From assembly GCA_963794415.1 (NCBI GenBank), contig CAWCDI010000001.1:1302001-1366000 (forward strand): DNA of 64,000 nt, read 5' to 3'. The notes under the pieces were generated by a model that ran no database searches, was not told the DNA's origin, and worked only from the letters and a program-made list of their open reading frames with translations. The stretch is from CAVPTL01 sp963794415 (GTDB lineage Bacteria; Actinomycetota; Thermoleophilia; Gaiellales; JAICJC01). The stretch's first letter is position 1. Every line of letters begins with the position of its first letter. Below, piece after piece: positions 13,684-22,270 of the stretch. The position numbers and the translations under genes were made by a program.

Positions 13684-14811
13684 ATGAGCGGCGGCGGATG
13701 CGACGTTGAGGGTTCAGTGTCGGTGCTGGGGCAGGCGATCGATGCGTACTCGCCATCGTCGGTGTTCGCGTTGTTCTCTGGCGGGCACGATTCGCTTTGT
13801 GCCTCACACGTGGTTGCGAGCCATCCAGCGTTCTCGGGGGTGGTGCACATCAACACGGGCATCGGCATTGAGCAGACCCGCGAGTTCGTCAGAGAGACGT
13901 GTCGCCGTGAGGGCTGGCCGCTGTTGGAGTACCGGCCTCCGCGCTCGTATGAGAGCTTGGTGTTGGCCCATGGCTTTCCGGGGCCGGGAGCCCACTCGCT
14001 GGTGTACCGCCAACTGAAGGAACGCTGCGTCCGCGCCCTGGTGCGTGACCAAAAGACCGGGCGAGGCGATCGCATCGTCCTGGCGACCGGCGTTCGCTCA
14101 TCGGAGAGTGCGCGGCGGATGGGGACGGTCGAGCCGATCCGCCGGGTGGGCGCTCAGGTGTGGGTCGCGCCGATCCATACCTGGTCAAACCTCGACGTGA
14201 ACGCCTACCTGGAAGCCCAGTCTCTGCCGCGAAACCCGGTCGTTGACCTGCTCCACATGAGCGGTGAGTGCCTCTGCGGAGCGTTCGCACGCCCCGATGA
14301 GTTGGCAGAGATCGAGGCGTGGTTTCCCGACACCGCCGCACACATCCGCCACCTCGAAGCCCAGGCCCGCCAGGCCGGAGTGCCCTCCGAGTGGGGTCGC
14401 TCCCCCCAGCGGCGAGCGGGAGTGCCGGGGCCGCTCTGCCATAGCTGCCAGCACACCGGGCCAGCCTCTGGAACAGTCCGATCTGTTACGGCTAAGCGCG
14501 TTACGGCTAAGCGCGTTACGGCTCAATGGTCTCGTTGCGGTCGCACCGGATGCCCGGTCGCCATCGATCGACGAGGCAAACGGCGAGACCAAACCTACTG
14601 CTCCAACGCTTGCCGGCAGCGCTCCTTCCGCAGCCGCCAACCAGCCACCCAGACAGCAGCGAGACGGGCCACCCACACCTGCCCCACCTGCCTGGAACCA
14701 TTCCCGGCGCTCCGCTCAGACGCCACCTACTGCTCGGCCCGATGCAAGCAGGCTGGGTATCGCCAACGCAGCCAAGCCCGGCAACCCGCACTCGGCAGCA
14801 GGATGACGTAA
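13684..14811 (+). CDS. PP-loop (PAPS-reductase-like) protein with C-terminal Cys clusters
   Basis: 375 residues; TAGGTT lies 6 bp before the ATG. Residues 28-41 read FALFSGGHDSLCAS, the SGGxDS PP-loop that binds ATP in phosphoadenosine phosphosulfate reductase, DndC and related adenylating enzymes. HINTGIGIEQTREFVRETCRREGWPL and TGVRSSESARRMGTV are the next conserved blocks of that fold. MSGECLCGAF and PGPLCHSCQ may carry a metal or Fe-S site. After a linker made by a 15-bp tandem repeat come two zinc-finger-like units (CGRTGCPV...YCSNACRQR and CPTCLEPF...YCSARCKQ). The substrate is unknown; no partner dnd genes are near. Confidence 0.75.
   Translation: MSGGGCDVEGSVSVLGQAIDAYSPSSVFALFSGGHDSLCASHVVASHPAFSGVVHINTGIGIEQTREFVRETCRREGWPLLEYRPPRSYESLVLAHGFPGPGAHSLVYRQLKERCVRALVRDQKTGRGDRIVLATGVRSSESARRMGTVEPIRRVGAQVWVAPIHTWSNLDVNAYLEAQSLPRNPVVDLLHMSGECLCGAFARPDELAEIEAWFPDTAAHIRHLEAQARQAGVPSEWGRSPQRRAGVPGPLCHSCQHTGPASGTVRSVTAKRVTAKRVTAQWSRCGRTGCPVAIDRRGKRRDQTYCSNACRQRSFRSRQPATQTAARRATHTCPTCLEPFPALRSDATYCSARCKQAGYRQRSQARQPALGSRMT
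14485..14523 (+). repeat. 15-bp tandem repeat inside the PP-loop gene
   Basis: GTTACGGCTAAGCGC occurs at 14485-14499 and 14500-14514, followed by a 9-bp partial copy. Being 15 bp long it stays in frame and encodes VTAKR-VTAKR-VTAQ, a basic linker between the enzyme and the Cys clusters. The copy number could vary between strains. Confidence 0.85.
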
Positions 14812-15260
14812 GCGAAACTCGACGCCCTCCAACCCCAGTGGCCACATCTGCCAGACCGTCCGAGTGAGGACTCTTCTCGGTTTGCGGGTATCCCATAAAA
14901 GACACCCCCTCCCTCTGGCGAGCATTTTTCAGACTCGACCGGAGTCCCGCTCTCAGACAAGGGAGGTGGCGGGTGTATATAGCCCTTCGCCGAGATGAGG
15001 TAACGCCGCGAGGCTTGAAGCGCCAGAACGCGATCTGCCGCCTTCGGCCCCCTCGGGGAAGGCTGAGCCTCGTCTCCCGGCTGAGAGGGCGTCACAGGGC
15101 AAACGGCGGGCCTCAAAAGACCGTCTCAATCGAGGGCTCGCTTCCAGTGGCGCTCGCGGGCTGTAGCCGAGGAACACGGTCGCGCCGGGCGAGCCGGTGG
15201 GAGGCAGGTCACGTCACCCTCAAGGGGCCCCGTTGCACCGTCGATACTGGCTTGGTGGCG
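14812..15260. other. Intergenic region before the lipoprotein gene
   Basis: No convincing gene. It holds one copy of the repeat flanking the next gene (15058-15120) and an inverted stretch (CCTTCGGCCCCCTCGGGGAAGG). The frame of the lipoprotein is open through 14973, but the part before 15261 has no coding character. Confidence 0.5.
15058..15120 (+). repeat. Direct repeat flanking the lipoprotein gene, left copy
   Basis: Matches 16277-16340 over about 60 bp. The best part is GAGGGCGTCACAG...ACGGCGGGCCTCAAA; the core 40 bp are roughly 80 percent identical by eye. The two copies bracket 15261-16220 in the same direction. Confidence 0.7.
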
Positions 15261-16220
15261 ATGTTCACGAATCGAGGCTGGGTGCGGGCTGCCGCGTGGT
15301 CGGTAGCGTTGCTGTTCGTCGCAGCGGGTTGCGCCACCACCAACTATGGAGACAACTACGCCGCGCCGGTCTCGATATCCGACTGCATCAGTGCCTGGAA
15401 TCACGGCGACGTGACACTCGATCCGAACGCCTACGAGTCTCCATCTCGACCCGTCCGTGAAGTGGGCATGATCGCTCCCCGAGTGTGGGTACGCGGCTGC
15501 GGCATGGTGTTTGATCTTGGCCAGGGCCGAGTGTTTGTGCTCGATACGAGCTCGGTTCGGAACTCAAGCGATGCCCGCAGTGGCCTCGGATTCTTTCCAG
15601 ACACGGAGGATCAGTCGGTGGGCATATTCACCGCCGCCCAGATCGGCGTGGACGACACGACCGTCCCCTGGAACGCCTGCCAGTTTCCAGATGGAACCAT
15701 CCGTCTAGGAGCCTGCCCTCCAAGCAGCGCCACATGGAAGCGACTCGACGTTCTCAAGGTCGAGCGCGGATACGCACGCAGGATGATCGCCGAGGCCCAA
15801 TATCCCCGAAACACGTGGTGGCTCGGTGTCACTTTTCAGGGGATTCCGGCGTCCCGATCCTTCCAATCACGCCCCCACGGTGAGCAGGAGATCCGAATCA
15901 CCGGTGCAAACGCGGTCGCCTACGTCGTCGCCGACCAACATCGAGTCTGGCAGTTGCGAGTCGTCACCATTCCGCGGCGCGTGGAACGCATCCAACCGTG
16001 CTCCGCAGCCTGGCGAACATACAGCTGCCTCGGCGGCGTCCAGTCGAGAGAGTTGCTCGTTCTCACGCACCCAACCGCCCAAACGACCGTGGCCGTGGTA
16101 AGCACGCAAGCTATTCCCAGCTCGAAGGCCACCTTGCTCAATCCCCCGCCAGCCGACATCACGGATCAGATCAGGCAAGCGCTTCAGACGATGCCTCGAT
16201 CGATGACTCGCGGACACTGA
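15261..16220 (+). CDS. Lipoprotein of unknown function
   Basis: 319 residues from ATG 15261. The signal peptide (FTNRGWVRAAAWSVALLFVAAGC) ends in a lipobox, Cys at about 23, so the protein should be lipid-anchored outside the membrane. The mature part has paired-Cys possibilities (SISDCISAW, RGCGMVF, NACQFPDG, GACPPSS, QPCSAAWRTYSCLGG) and alternates beta-like strands. No enzyme motif is seen. A near-direct repeat on each side suggests it moved as a unit. Confidence 0.7.
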   Translation: MFTNRGWVRAAAWSVALLFVAAGCATTNYGDNYAAPVSISDCISAWNHGDVTLDPNAYESPSRPVREVGMIAPRVWVRGCGMVFDLGQGRVFVLDTSSVRNSSDARSGLGFFPDTEDQSVGIFTAAQIGVDDTTVPWNACQFPDGTIRLGACPPSSATWKRLDVLKVERGYARRMIAEAQYPRNTWWLGVTFQGIPASRSFQSRPHGEQEIRITGANAVAYVVADQHRVWQLRVVTIPRRVERIQPCSAAWRTYSCLGGVQSRELLVLTHPTAQTTVAVVSTQAIPSSKATLLNPPPADITDQIRQALQTMPRSMTRGH

Positions 16221-16276
16221 CGCCACCGAGACCCAATCTCAGATTCTAGGAGCCATTCTCAGCCCTCAGCCGAGAT

Positions 16277-16340
16277 GTCAGGCTGAGTGTCGCGTCACCG
16301 CTGGGAGGGCGTCACAGCCAAGACGGCGGGCCTCAAACAA
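16277..16340 (+). repeat. Direct repeat flanking the lipoprotein gene, right copy
   Basis: GGCTGAGTGTCGCGTCACCG, then GGGAGGGCGTCACAGCCAAG and ACGGCGGGCCTCAAACAA, matching 15058-15120. Confidence 0.7.
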
Positions 16341-16389
16341 CCGGATCCACGGCGATGGCAGATTCTCCAGACCCCCTATCCTTGGAGGT

Positions 16390-16768
16390 GTGGCCACCCC
16401 CCTCCATACGATCCGACGATGGCGACAATCGCGCTGGCTGGTAGTAGTCACCCTGGTGATCGTTGCCGCGCTGACGCTGGGCTACAAGTACGTCTACACG
16501 CCCACGGTGGGTGTCTCAGTGTACGACGACCTGCCCACTCTCGTTCGGTAGCTGCATCAGTGTCGGGGACTACCGCTCAGCCGAGGCAGGGGCATCCACC
16601 ACGATCGACCTACCAAAAGACTACGCCGGGGAGAGGTGCTCGGTCTATGCCGAGGCGTCAGGCAACCCCTATCTGGGGTGCCTGTACGTGCGCACCTCCC
16701 ACCCAGACGCCTACCCGGTCGTGGTGAGCAAGCTCAACCGCAGCATCTCAGAGAGCGACTGCCCCTAG
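16390..16768 (+). pseudogene. Small membrane-anchored protein, frameshifted
   Basis: From GTG 16390 (TATCCT 7 bp upstream, GGAGG between) the frame gives a basic start, one helix (WLVVVTLVIVAALTLGY) and YVYTPTVGVSVYDDLPT, ending at TAG 16549. A +1 shift near 16530-16545 continues SFGSCISVGDYRSAEAGAS...AGERCSVYAEASGNPYLGC to 16768. Joined, it would be a single-pass protein with a Cys-containing outer domain. Sequencing error cannot be excluded. Confidence 0.55.
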
Positions 16769-16771
16769 GCG

Positions 16772-17671
16772 TCACGCCGCCACGTAGTCCTCCCCAAGCC
16801 GAGTTTGAAGCGTCTTCTGTGCCCTGCGCAGGTACACGGTGGGGTTGGAGAGCCCTGACAGGGAGATCGGCTCTCCGATGGCGTGGAGTACCATCACGGC
16901 CGCCTGCTTCTTGGGGAGGCGGCCAACCTCGCGCGTGAAGTCCATCCTGGCGATCAGATCGTCAGTGGGATCAGCATCATTCTCCTGCCACACACTGGAC
17001 TCCGGTGAGTGGATCTCTACGTGCTGGCGCTTGGCCTTCCGTTCCAGGTCTGTGATCCGGTTGGCCATCACCGCCCGCGCCCATGTCGGGTAGCTGCTAA
17101 GCCCGCTGTACTGCGCCCGCTTCTCCCACAGCCTGAGGTACATCTCCTGCACCAGGTCTTGCCGGTCGTCGATACCCTGGCTCAGCTTCCAGGCCATTCT
17201 CAGGATCTTTTCGTCGGTGATGTTAGATTCTGGGGGTCGGGAAGCGTCTAAGGAGACAGTACGTTTCGAAGAAATGTAGAGAGAGGACAGCCCACTGTCC
17301 CCCGTCAGTTTCCCGCTTCGCTCGTAGTGCTGGATGTGGGCCAGGCTCATGTACTGCCGCCACTGCCCCGTCGCCAGCAAACGGTCGAGGACGTTGCGAC
17401 ATGCGCGGTCACACCAATCACGCCTGATCTGTGCCCGCGTCCGCCGGTGTCCCCACTTGCCCCTCGGGGTGTAGCAGAGCTTCCACGCCTGATCGATGAA
17501 CGACAGCACATTCTCCTTTGAGCCCAGCACCCGGTTGAGCATGTTCTCCCACTCAGGCCCATCAGCGCTGGGATCACCAGCCCTTGCGATGTAGGTGGCC
17601 ACCTGCCTCACCAGGACGCTAGTAGCCCATGCTTCGGGCAGCGGGTCTGGGTATCTGCGCACGCTACGCAC
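16772..17671 (-). CDS. Sigma-70-like factor with an extra N-terminal domain
   Basis: 299 residues, longer than ECF factors. GTG 17671 follows AGGGGG; GTG 17662 is an alternative. Residues about 1-140 contain a Trp/Cys/Arg-rich segment (FIDQAWKLCYTPRGKWGHRRTRAQIRRDWCDRACRNVLDRLL) with no match I know. Region 2 is LVQEMYLRLWEKRAQYSGLSSYPTWARAVMANRITDLERKAKRQ. Region 4 is LPKKQAAVMVLHAIGEPISLSGLSNPTVYLRRAQKTLQTRLG. It is the third gene read from the integrase side, so it may control the element's genes. Confidence 0.75.
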   Translation of the reverse strand: MRSVRRYPDPLPEAWATSVLVRQVATYIARAGDPSADGPEWENMLNRVLGSKENVLSFIDQAWKLCYTPRGKWGHRRTRAQIRRDWCDRACRNVLDRLLATGQWRQYMSLAHIQHYERSGKLTGDSGLSSLYISSKRTVSLDASRPPESNITDEKILRMAWKLSQGIDDRQDLVQEMYLRLWEKRAQYSGLSSYPTWARAVMANRITDLERKAKRQHVEIHSPESSVWQENDADPTDDLIARMDFTREVGRLPKKQAAVMVLHAIGEPISLSGLSNPTVYLRRAQKTLQTRLGEDYVAA

Positions 17672-17710
17672 TCACCCCCTCAACACGGCACGCAGTGCAC
17701 GGCTCACAGG

Positions 17711-17935
17711 TCACGGCTCAACCTCCCATGGCGCTGAGCCGTGAGCCATGAACCGCGCCTCAGACCTCGACCCACGTGGCGGGAGGGGGATGAAGTCCAG
17801 CCACAGCAGTCGCATGACCGGCCAGTTGGGATGCTGGCCACCAAGAATGGCACTGACGCCGTCGCGATCGCGGTCAATGACGTCCGCCCAAGTCATCCTC
17901 GGCTCTACCGGCTGGGAACCGTGCTGGACAGTCAT
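17711..17935 (-). CDS. Small hypothetical protein between integrase and sigma gene
   Basis: 74 residues from ATG 17935. The sequence starts TVQHGSQPVEPRMTWADVIDRDRDG and includes PNWPVMRLLWLDFIPLPPR; it is soluble in appearance and has no motif I recognise. It starts 12 bp after the integrase stop and ends 40 bp before the sigma-like gene, all on one strand, so it may be an element-specific accessory such as an excision factor. That role is only a guess from position. Confidence 0.45.
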   Translation of the reverse strand: MTVQHGSQPVEPRMTWADVIDRDRDGVSAILGGQHPNWPVMRLLWLDFIPLPPRGSRSEARFMAHGSAPWEVEP

Positions 17936-17946
17936 CTCACTCGATA

Positions 17947-18984
17947 TCAACTCACCACCCACTTGGGATAGAGAGCCAGTACCGCCTTCTGGAGCCGCTC
18001 GGGCGCCTTCCTGACGTAGTGCCGATTCCTCACCCCACGGCGTGACCACCCAAGGATCTGGTCAATCAGATCGTCCTTGATCTCGGCCTCATCCAGCGTG
18101 CTGGCAACCGTGCGCCTGAAGCTGTGGATGGTGCCCTCCACGCCAGCGTTGGCCAGGAGGTCAGCCATGCTCTTCCTGAACGGGCTACTGGTCACGTCGG
18201 CGCCCCAGGTGGTCTTGAAGATCCGATCATTCTCCATCTGCTGTGCGTACAGCCCCGGAGTGAGCCTGGCCATGCGCTCAAAGTCAGGCCGATGCCGTAG
18301 CAGAGTCTCGGCCACCTGAGGATGCACCGGCACCAGGCGGTGCTTTGCGCCTTTGCCCAGCACCCTCAACGTCTGATCTTCAAAATCCACGTCGCGCCAG
18401 CGCAGGTTCCTGACCTCGGAGGAGCGCATGCCGGTGAACATGAAGAGGTTGATGGCCACATCTTCCCTCGGGGTCACGATGGCAGCGTGGATCCGCCGAA
18501 GCTCCTCGATGGAATACGAGTGCGGCTCGCGATCCGGCGCGACGGGCGCCTCCACGTCCACGGTGGGCAGCTTGGAGATCACGCCAGTGTTGAAGGCATA
18601 GCGGTAGGCGGCACGCACGTTGGCGTAGTGCTGGCGCACCGTGGTGATGGCGTACTGCTCCTGCTCCTCAAAGAGCCATTGCTCGATGTCGTCCAGGCCC
18701 ACGTCCACGGCGGGCAGTCCCTCTCTGTCCAGGTAGCGCTGGAAGATCTCCAGCGCGTGGTGAGTGTTCCTGATCGTGCCAGGATTCCGCCTGCGGCGAT
18801 GCTGCCGCTCCACGTATTTCTCCAGCATTGAATCCACGATTCTCTCCCGTTTTGGGATGGTCAGAATGGTGGTCACCCCGGCTTCGACGGTAGCGGGGAA
18901 GGCAGCATTTCTCCACTGGTTTTTGAAAGTACCCTCCGATGAGCCATAGATGGGCCTACCTCTTCGGTATGTGCCTGTGGGCAT
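17947..18984 (-). CDS. Tyrosine recombinase (integrase)
   Basis: 345 residues from ATG 18984; ATG 18828 would give 293 and still cover both domains. A SAM-like N-terminal domain (NTHHALEIFQRYLDREG...YANVRAAYRYAFNTGVI) precedes the catalytic domain: Arg about 187 (TGMRSSEVRNLRW), Lys about 214 (GKGAKHRLVPV), HxxR about 287-290 (IHSFRRT), Trp about 313 in place of the second His (ILGWSRRG) and nucleophile Tyr about 323 (NRHYVR). It would integrate and excise the island through att sites, which I could not locate. It stands at the island-core border. Confidence 0.9.
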   Translation of the reverse strand: MPTGTYRRGRPIYGSSEGTFKNQWRNAAFPATVEAGVTTILTIPKRERIVDSMLEKYVERQHRRRRNPGTIRNTHHALEIFQRYLDREGLPAVDVGLDDIEQWLFEEQEQYAITTVRQHYANVRAAYRYAFNTGVISKLPTVDVEAPVAPDREPHSYSIEELRRIHAAIVTPREDVAINLFMFTGMRSSEVRNLRWRDVDFEDQTLRVLGKGAKHRLVPVHPQVAETLLRHRPDFERMARLTPGLYAQQMENDRIFKTTWGADVTSSPFRKSMADLLANAGVEGTIHSFRRTVASTLDEAEIKDDLIDQILGWSRRGVRNRHYVRKAPERLQKAVLALYPKWVVS

Positions 18985-19110
18985 GTGGCTGGCCGTAGGC
19001 ACATCAGCGATTCGGCGGCCGGTGGTAAGCAAGGAGCAGGATGGCGGTATGGAGCCCCGACCGTCCTGCGATTGCGCCCCCGGCCGCCGACCGCGATATA
19101 GCGTGAGCTG

Positions 19111-20004
19111 ATGCCAAGACGAGCCCAGAGCGCCGACGGGATGTTGATCGTCGCGAATGTGCTGTGGGGAGCCAACTACGCGATCTCGAAGTTCGCCTAC
19201 GGGGCCTGGAACCCGCTCGCGTTCTCCATGACGAGGTTCCTGGTCGCCGGGGTGATCTTCTCGACCTTCGTCCGGCGCCGTGAGGGCCCCGCGCGCATCC
19301 ACCGAGCCGACATTCCCGTGTGCCTCGCCTGCGCGGCCATGGGGATCACCGCGAACCAGCTCTTCTTCACGAGCGCGACAGACCACACCACCGCCGCGAA
19401 CGTGGTGCTGATCATGACCGCCGCGCCGGCGCTGGCGGCGTTCTTTGCCATGGTCGCGGGCCACGAGCACGTGTTCGCGCGCCACTGGGGCGCCCTCAGC
19501 ATCTCGATCGCCGGCGTCGTGCTGGTGGTCGTGGGCGGGGCCGACCAGGCCGGTGCGAGCACCATCGGCGACCTGCTCGCGGTGGGTGCCGCCCTCACCT
19601 GGGCTGCCTACTCCGTGATGCTCCGGCCCCTCTTCGGCCGCTACACGGCGTCGCGCATCAGCTCGACGATGATCGTCTGGGGCGGGCTGATGCTGGTGCC
19701 CTTCGCGCTGCCCGAGACCATCTCGCAGGACTGGGGCGCGCTCGGGCCCAGGTCGATCGCCGCGTGGTGCTACTCGGGCATCTTCGCCCTCGTGGTGACC
19801 AACATCCTCTACTTCCGCGGGCTCCGGCTGATCGGCGCCTCGCGGGCGACCCTCTACATGTACCTGCAGCCGTTCGTGGGCGTCGTGGTCGCCGCCGCGA
19901 TCCTCGGCGAGAGCATCACCGCCGTCCAGGCGATCGGCGGCGTGATCATCCTCGTGGGCGTGTCGCTCGGGAACCTGATGCCGGCGGCGACGGTCCGCGA
20001 GTGA
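19111..20004 (+). CDS. EamA-family (DMT) membrane transporter
   Basis: 297 residues, ten hydrophobic segments in two repeated halves, as usual in the drug/metabolite transporter superfamily. The first half starts MLIVANVLWGANYAISKFAYG (WGxN/S motif) and the second LLAVGAALTWAAYSVMLRPL. LYMYLQPFVGVVVAAAILGESI is the conserved last-pair motif. It probably exports a small metabolite; substrate unknown. TATAGC lies 8 bp before the ATG. First core gene next to the island. Confidence 0.88.
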   Translation: MPRRAQSADGMLIVANVLWGANYAISKFAYGAWNPLAFSMTRFLVAGVIFSTFVRRREGPARIHRADIPVCLACAAMGITANQLFFTSATDHTTAANVVLIMTAAPALAAFFAMVAGHEHVFARHWGALSISIAGVVLVVVGGADQAGASTIGDLLAVGAALTWAAYSVMLRPLFGRYTASRISSTMIVWGGLMLVPFALPETISQDWGALGPRSIAAWCYSGIFALVVTNILYFRGLRLIGASRATLYMYLQPFVGVVVAAAILGESITAVQAIGGVIILVGVSLGNLMPAATVRE

Positions 20005-20005
20005 G

Positions 20006-22201
20006 TCAGGGCGCGACCTTGAAGATCACGACCCGGCCGTAGCGGGCCGGGAGCCCGGCGGGATCGGCGTAGACCTCCGTCAGCCGCGGATCGGCCTGGA
20101 GCTGCGCGAGCACTGCGGGGTCGGCCGTGCGCCGGTCGAGCACCACGTAGCCGACGTTCTGCTGCGAGAGCAGGGCGTCGCGCGCGTCTGCCGTCGTTGC
20201 GGGATCGAAGAACTGCGTGACCAGCGCCCGCCGGGCCTGCGGGTGATCGCGCGGCGTCGCCCTGGTGTGCGGCTCGTTGAGCGCAACCGTGTAGGTATCC
20301 GACTGCCCCACGATCTGGTAGGCCAGGCCGTCGGTAGGCCCGTCCCAGGGCGCCAGCACCACCGGGAACGGCGTGCGCTCGTGGGCATTCAGGTAGGCCA
20401 GGGCGCCGGGCGAGATGAGGTTGACCGGCGAGATCTCGGCCGAGCCGTCGCCGATGGTGTTCCACATGCGCGGCATGTCGCGCACCAGCGGCCCCGCCAT
20501 GACGGCGAGGAGCAGCAGCGCAACCGGCGCCAGCGCCGGCGCCGGGGGCAGCGGGCGGATGCTGCGGTCGTGATCGAGCGCGCGCACCGCGAGGCCGCCG
20601 AGACCGACGACGGCGACCGCCACCGTCAGCAGGTCGGGCACGGTGAGCACCCAGATGACGGGGTGCAGCACCTCGCTCGGCCATCCGGTTGCCCTCGGCC
20701 CCTCGATCCCCCAGAGCCAGCCGGCGTGCTCGAGCGCCACCGAGACGATCGCGATCAGCGCCGCGGCCGCCCAGAGCGCCCACCGGCGACGAAGCCACGC
20801 CGCCGCGACCACCAGCACCACGCCGGTCACGTACATCCACGGAAGCGCGTTCCAGAAGCGCTCGACCTGGCCGCCGGCGATGCCCGCCGTCAGGATCGCC
20901 GACGAGCCCGGGACCGCGACCAGCACCATCATCGAGGCCATCAGCGCGGCAGGCAGATGCCAGCCGGACCGCGGCCGCAGCAGGATGATGGCCGTCGCGA
21001 CGAGCGCCGGCAGGAGCTCGACGCGATGGGCCAGGATCGCCTGCCCGGAGCTCGCGATCGAGTGCCCGTCGAGGCCGATGAACTGATCCGGCGTGCCCGG
21101 GAACGCCACCGTCGTTGCCCCGCCGCGAATCGCGACCAGATAGATCCATGCATCGACCAGGAGCGTCACGCCGGCGGCCGCCGCCACCACCGGCCAGAAT
21201 CGCGGCCAGAGGAGCGCCACGGCGATCACCATCGGTGCCAGGACGAAGCTGTAGGTGGGGTGCACCAGCGCCACCTCGGCTGCGGCGATCACCGTCCACC
21301 ACCACCAGATGCGCTCGGACCGCTCGCGGTAGGCCCATGCCAGCAGGATGATGATCGCCGGGAAGAGCACCGTGAACGTGAAGAACGGCGGCTGCTTGAT
21401 GAGCCCGGCCTCGACCCGCGTGAGCATGTCCCAGCTCGCGAGCACGGCGGCCGCGGCGGCCACCGGCCGGTTCGCGAGCGCGCGCCCCGCGCCGTACACC
21501 GCCGCAGGCACCATGAACGCGAATGCCGGCGTCAGGTTGGTGTAGGCCACCGACGCGTCGATGCCGAGCAGCCTGACCGACGCCGCCTGGGCCGAGTGCA
21601 GGAGCGGAAACGCATAGCCCGCGTGGGCGTGGCCGTGCTCGTAGACGGAGACCCCGCCGAGGCTGAGCCCGTCGAGGCCGATCAGCCGCCTGATCACGCC
21701 CGCGTGGTAGAGCGCATCGCCGGTGAGCACCGGCTGCCACTGGGTGGAGATCAGCGCCACGAGCGCACCGCCGAGGATCACCGCCAGCGGCTCCCACGAG
21801 CCGCGCCCGCCAATCGCGCGGAGATCCCACGAGACGCACAGCGCCGAGCCGAGCACCACGGCCACCGCCACCCAGGTGAATGGCAGGTGCAGCACCATTC
21901 CCACGGCCAGCGCCGGCGCCCACGCCGCGAGGCCCGTGACCGGGATCAGGCCGATCGTCTCGGCGGGCGAGAGCCGCCGCCGCAGCCCGCTCACCTCGGC
22001 CACGGCCAGGCCGGGCACGCCCAGCGCGACCGCGGTCGCCAGGCAGAGCCCGAGCTGGGTCGAGAGCGCCTGCGCCGCGCGGCACGCGATCACCGCCACG
22101 AGCAGGCTGGTGATGCGCCACGCCGCCTCTGCCGGCGATGGCAGCGCCAGCCGCGCAGAGAGCGATCTGGGGGAAAGCGCGGAGGCGGTGGACTGATCCA
22201 T
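20006..22201 (-). CDS. Large polytopic membrane protein, GT-C glycosyltransferase-like
   Basis: 731 residues from ATG 22201. About 14 hydrophobic segments fill residues 20-560, followed by an outer domain of about 170 residues ending VLDRRTADPAVL...RYGRVVIFKVAP. The first outer loop contains STQWQPVLTGDALYHAGVIRRL, with an acidic residue where GT-C enzymes hold metal or sugar donor, and HGHAHAGYAFPLLH. This is the layout of polyprenyl-phosphate-sugar dependent transferases. Substrate unknown. It is convergent with the EamA gene and divergent from another GT-C-like gene. Confidence 0.65.
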   Translation of the reverse strand: MDQSTASALSPRSLSARLALPSPAEAAWRITSLLVAVIACRAAQALSTQLGLCLATAVALGVPGLAVAEVSGLRRRLSPAETIGLIPVTGLAAWAPALAVGMVLHLPFTWVAVAVVLGSALCVSWDLRAIGGRGSWEPLAVILGGALVALISTQWQPVLTGDALYHAGVIRRLIGLDGLSLGGVSVYEHGHAHAGYAFPLLHSAQAASVRLLGIDASVAYTNLTPAFAFMVPAAVYGAGRALANRPVAAAAAVLASWDMLTRVEAGLIKQPPFFTFTVLFPAIIILLAWAYRERSERIWWWWTVIAAAEVALVHPTYSFVLAPMVIAVALLWPRFWPVVAAAAGVTLLVDAWIYLVAIRGGATTVAFPGTPDQFIGLDGHSIASSGQAILAHRVELLPALVATAIILLRPRSGWHLPAALMASMMVLVAVPGSSAILTAGIAGGQVERFWNALPWMYVTGVVLVVAAAWLRRRWALWAAAALIAIVSVALEHAGWLWGIEGPRATGWPSEVLHPVIWVLTVPDLLTVAVAVVGLGGLAVRALDHDRSIRPLPPAPALAPVALLLLAVMAGPLVRDMPRMWNTIGDGSAEISPVNLISPGALAYLNAHERTPFPVVLAPWDGPTDGLAYQIVGQSDTYTVALNEPHTRATPRDHPQARRALVTQFFDPATTADARDALLSQQNVGYVVLDRRTADPAVLAQLQADPRLTEVYADPAGLPARYGRVVIFKVAP

Positions 22202-22270
22202 GCGGCGGCGCGGATGATATGCCCCCGGCCCCGGCAGGCATTGACGGTTGGTATGCGACAATCCCGCCGC

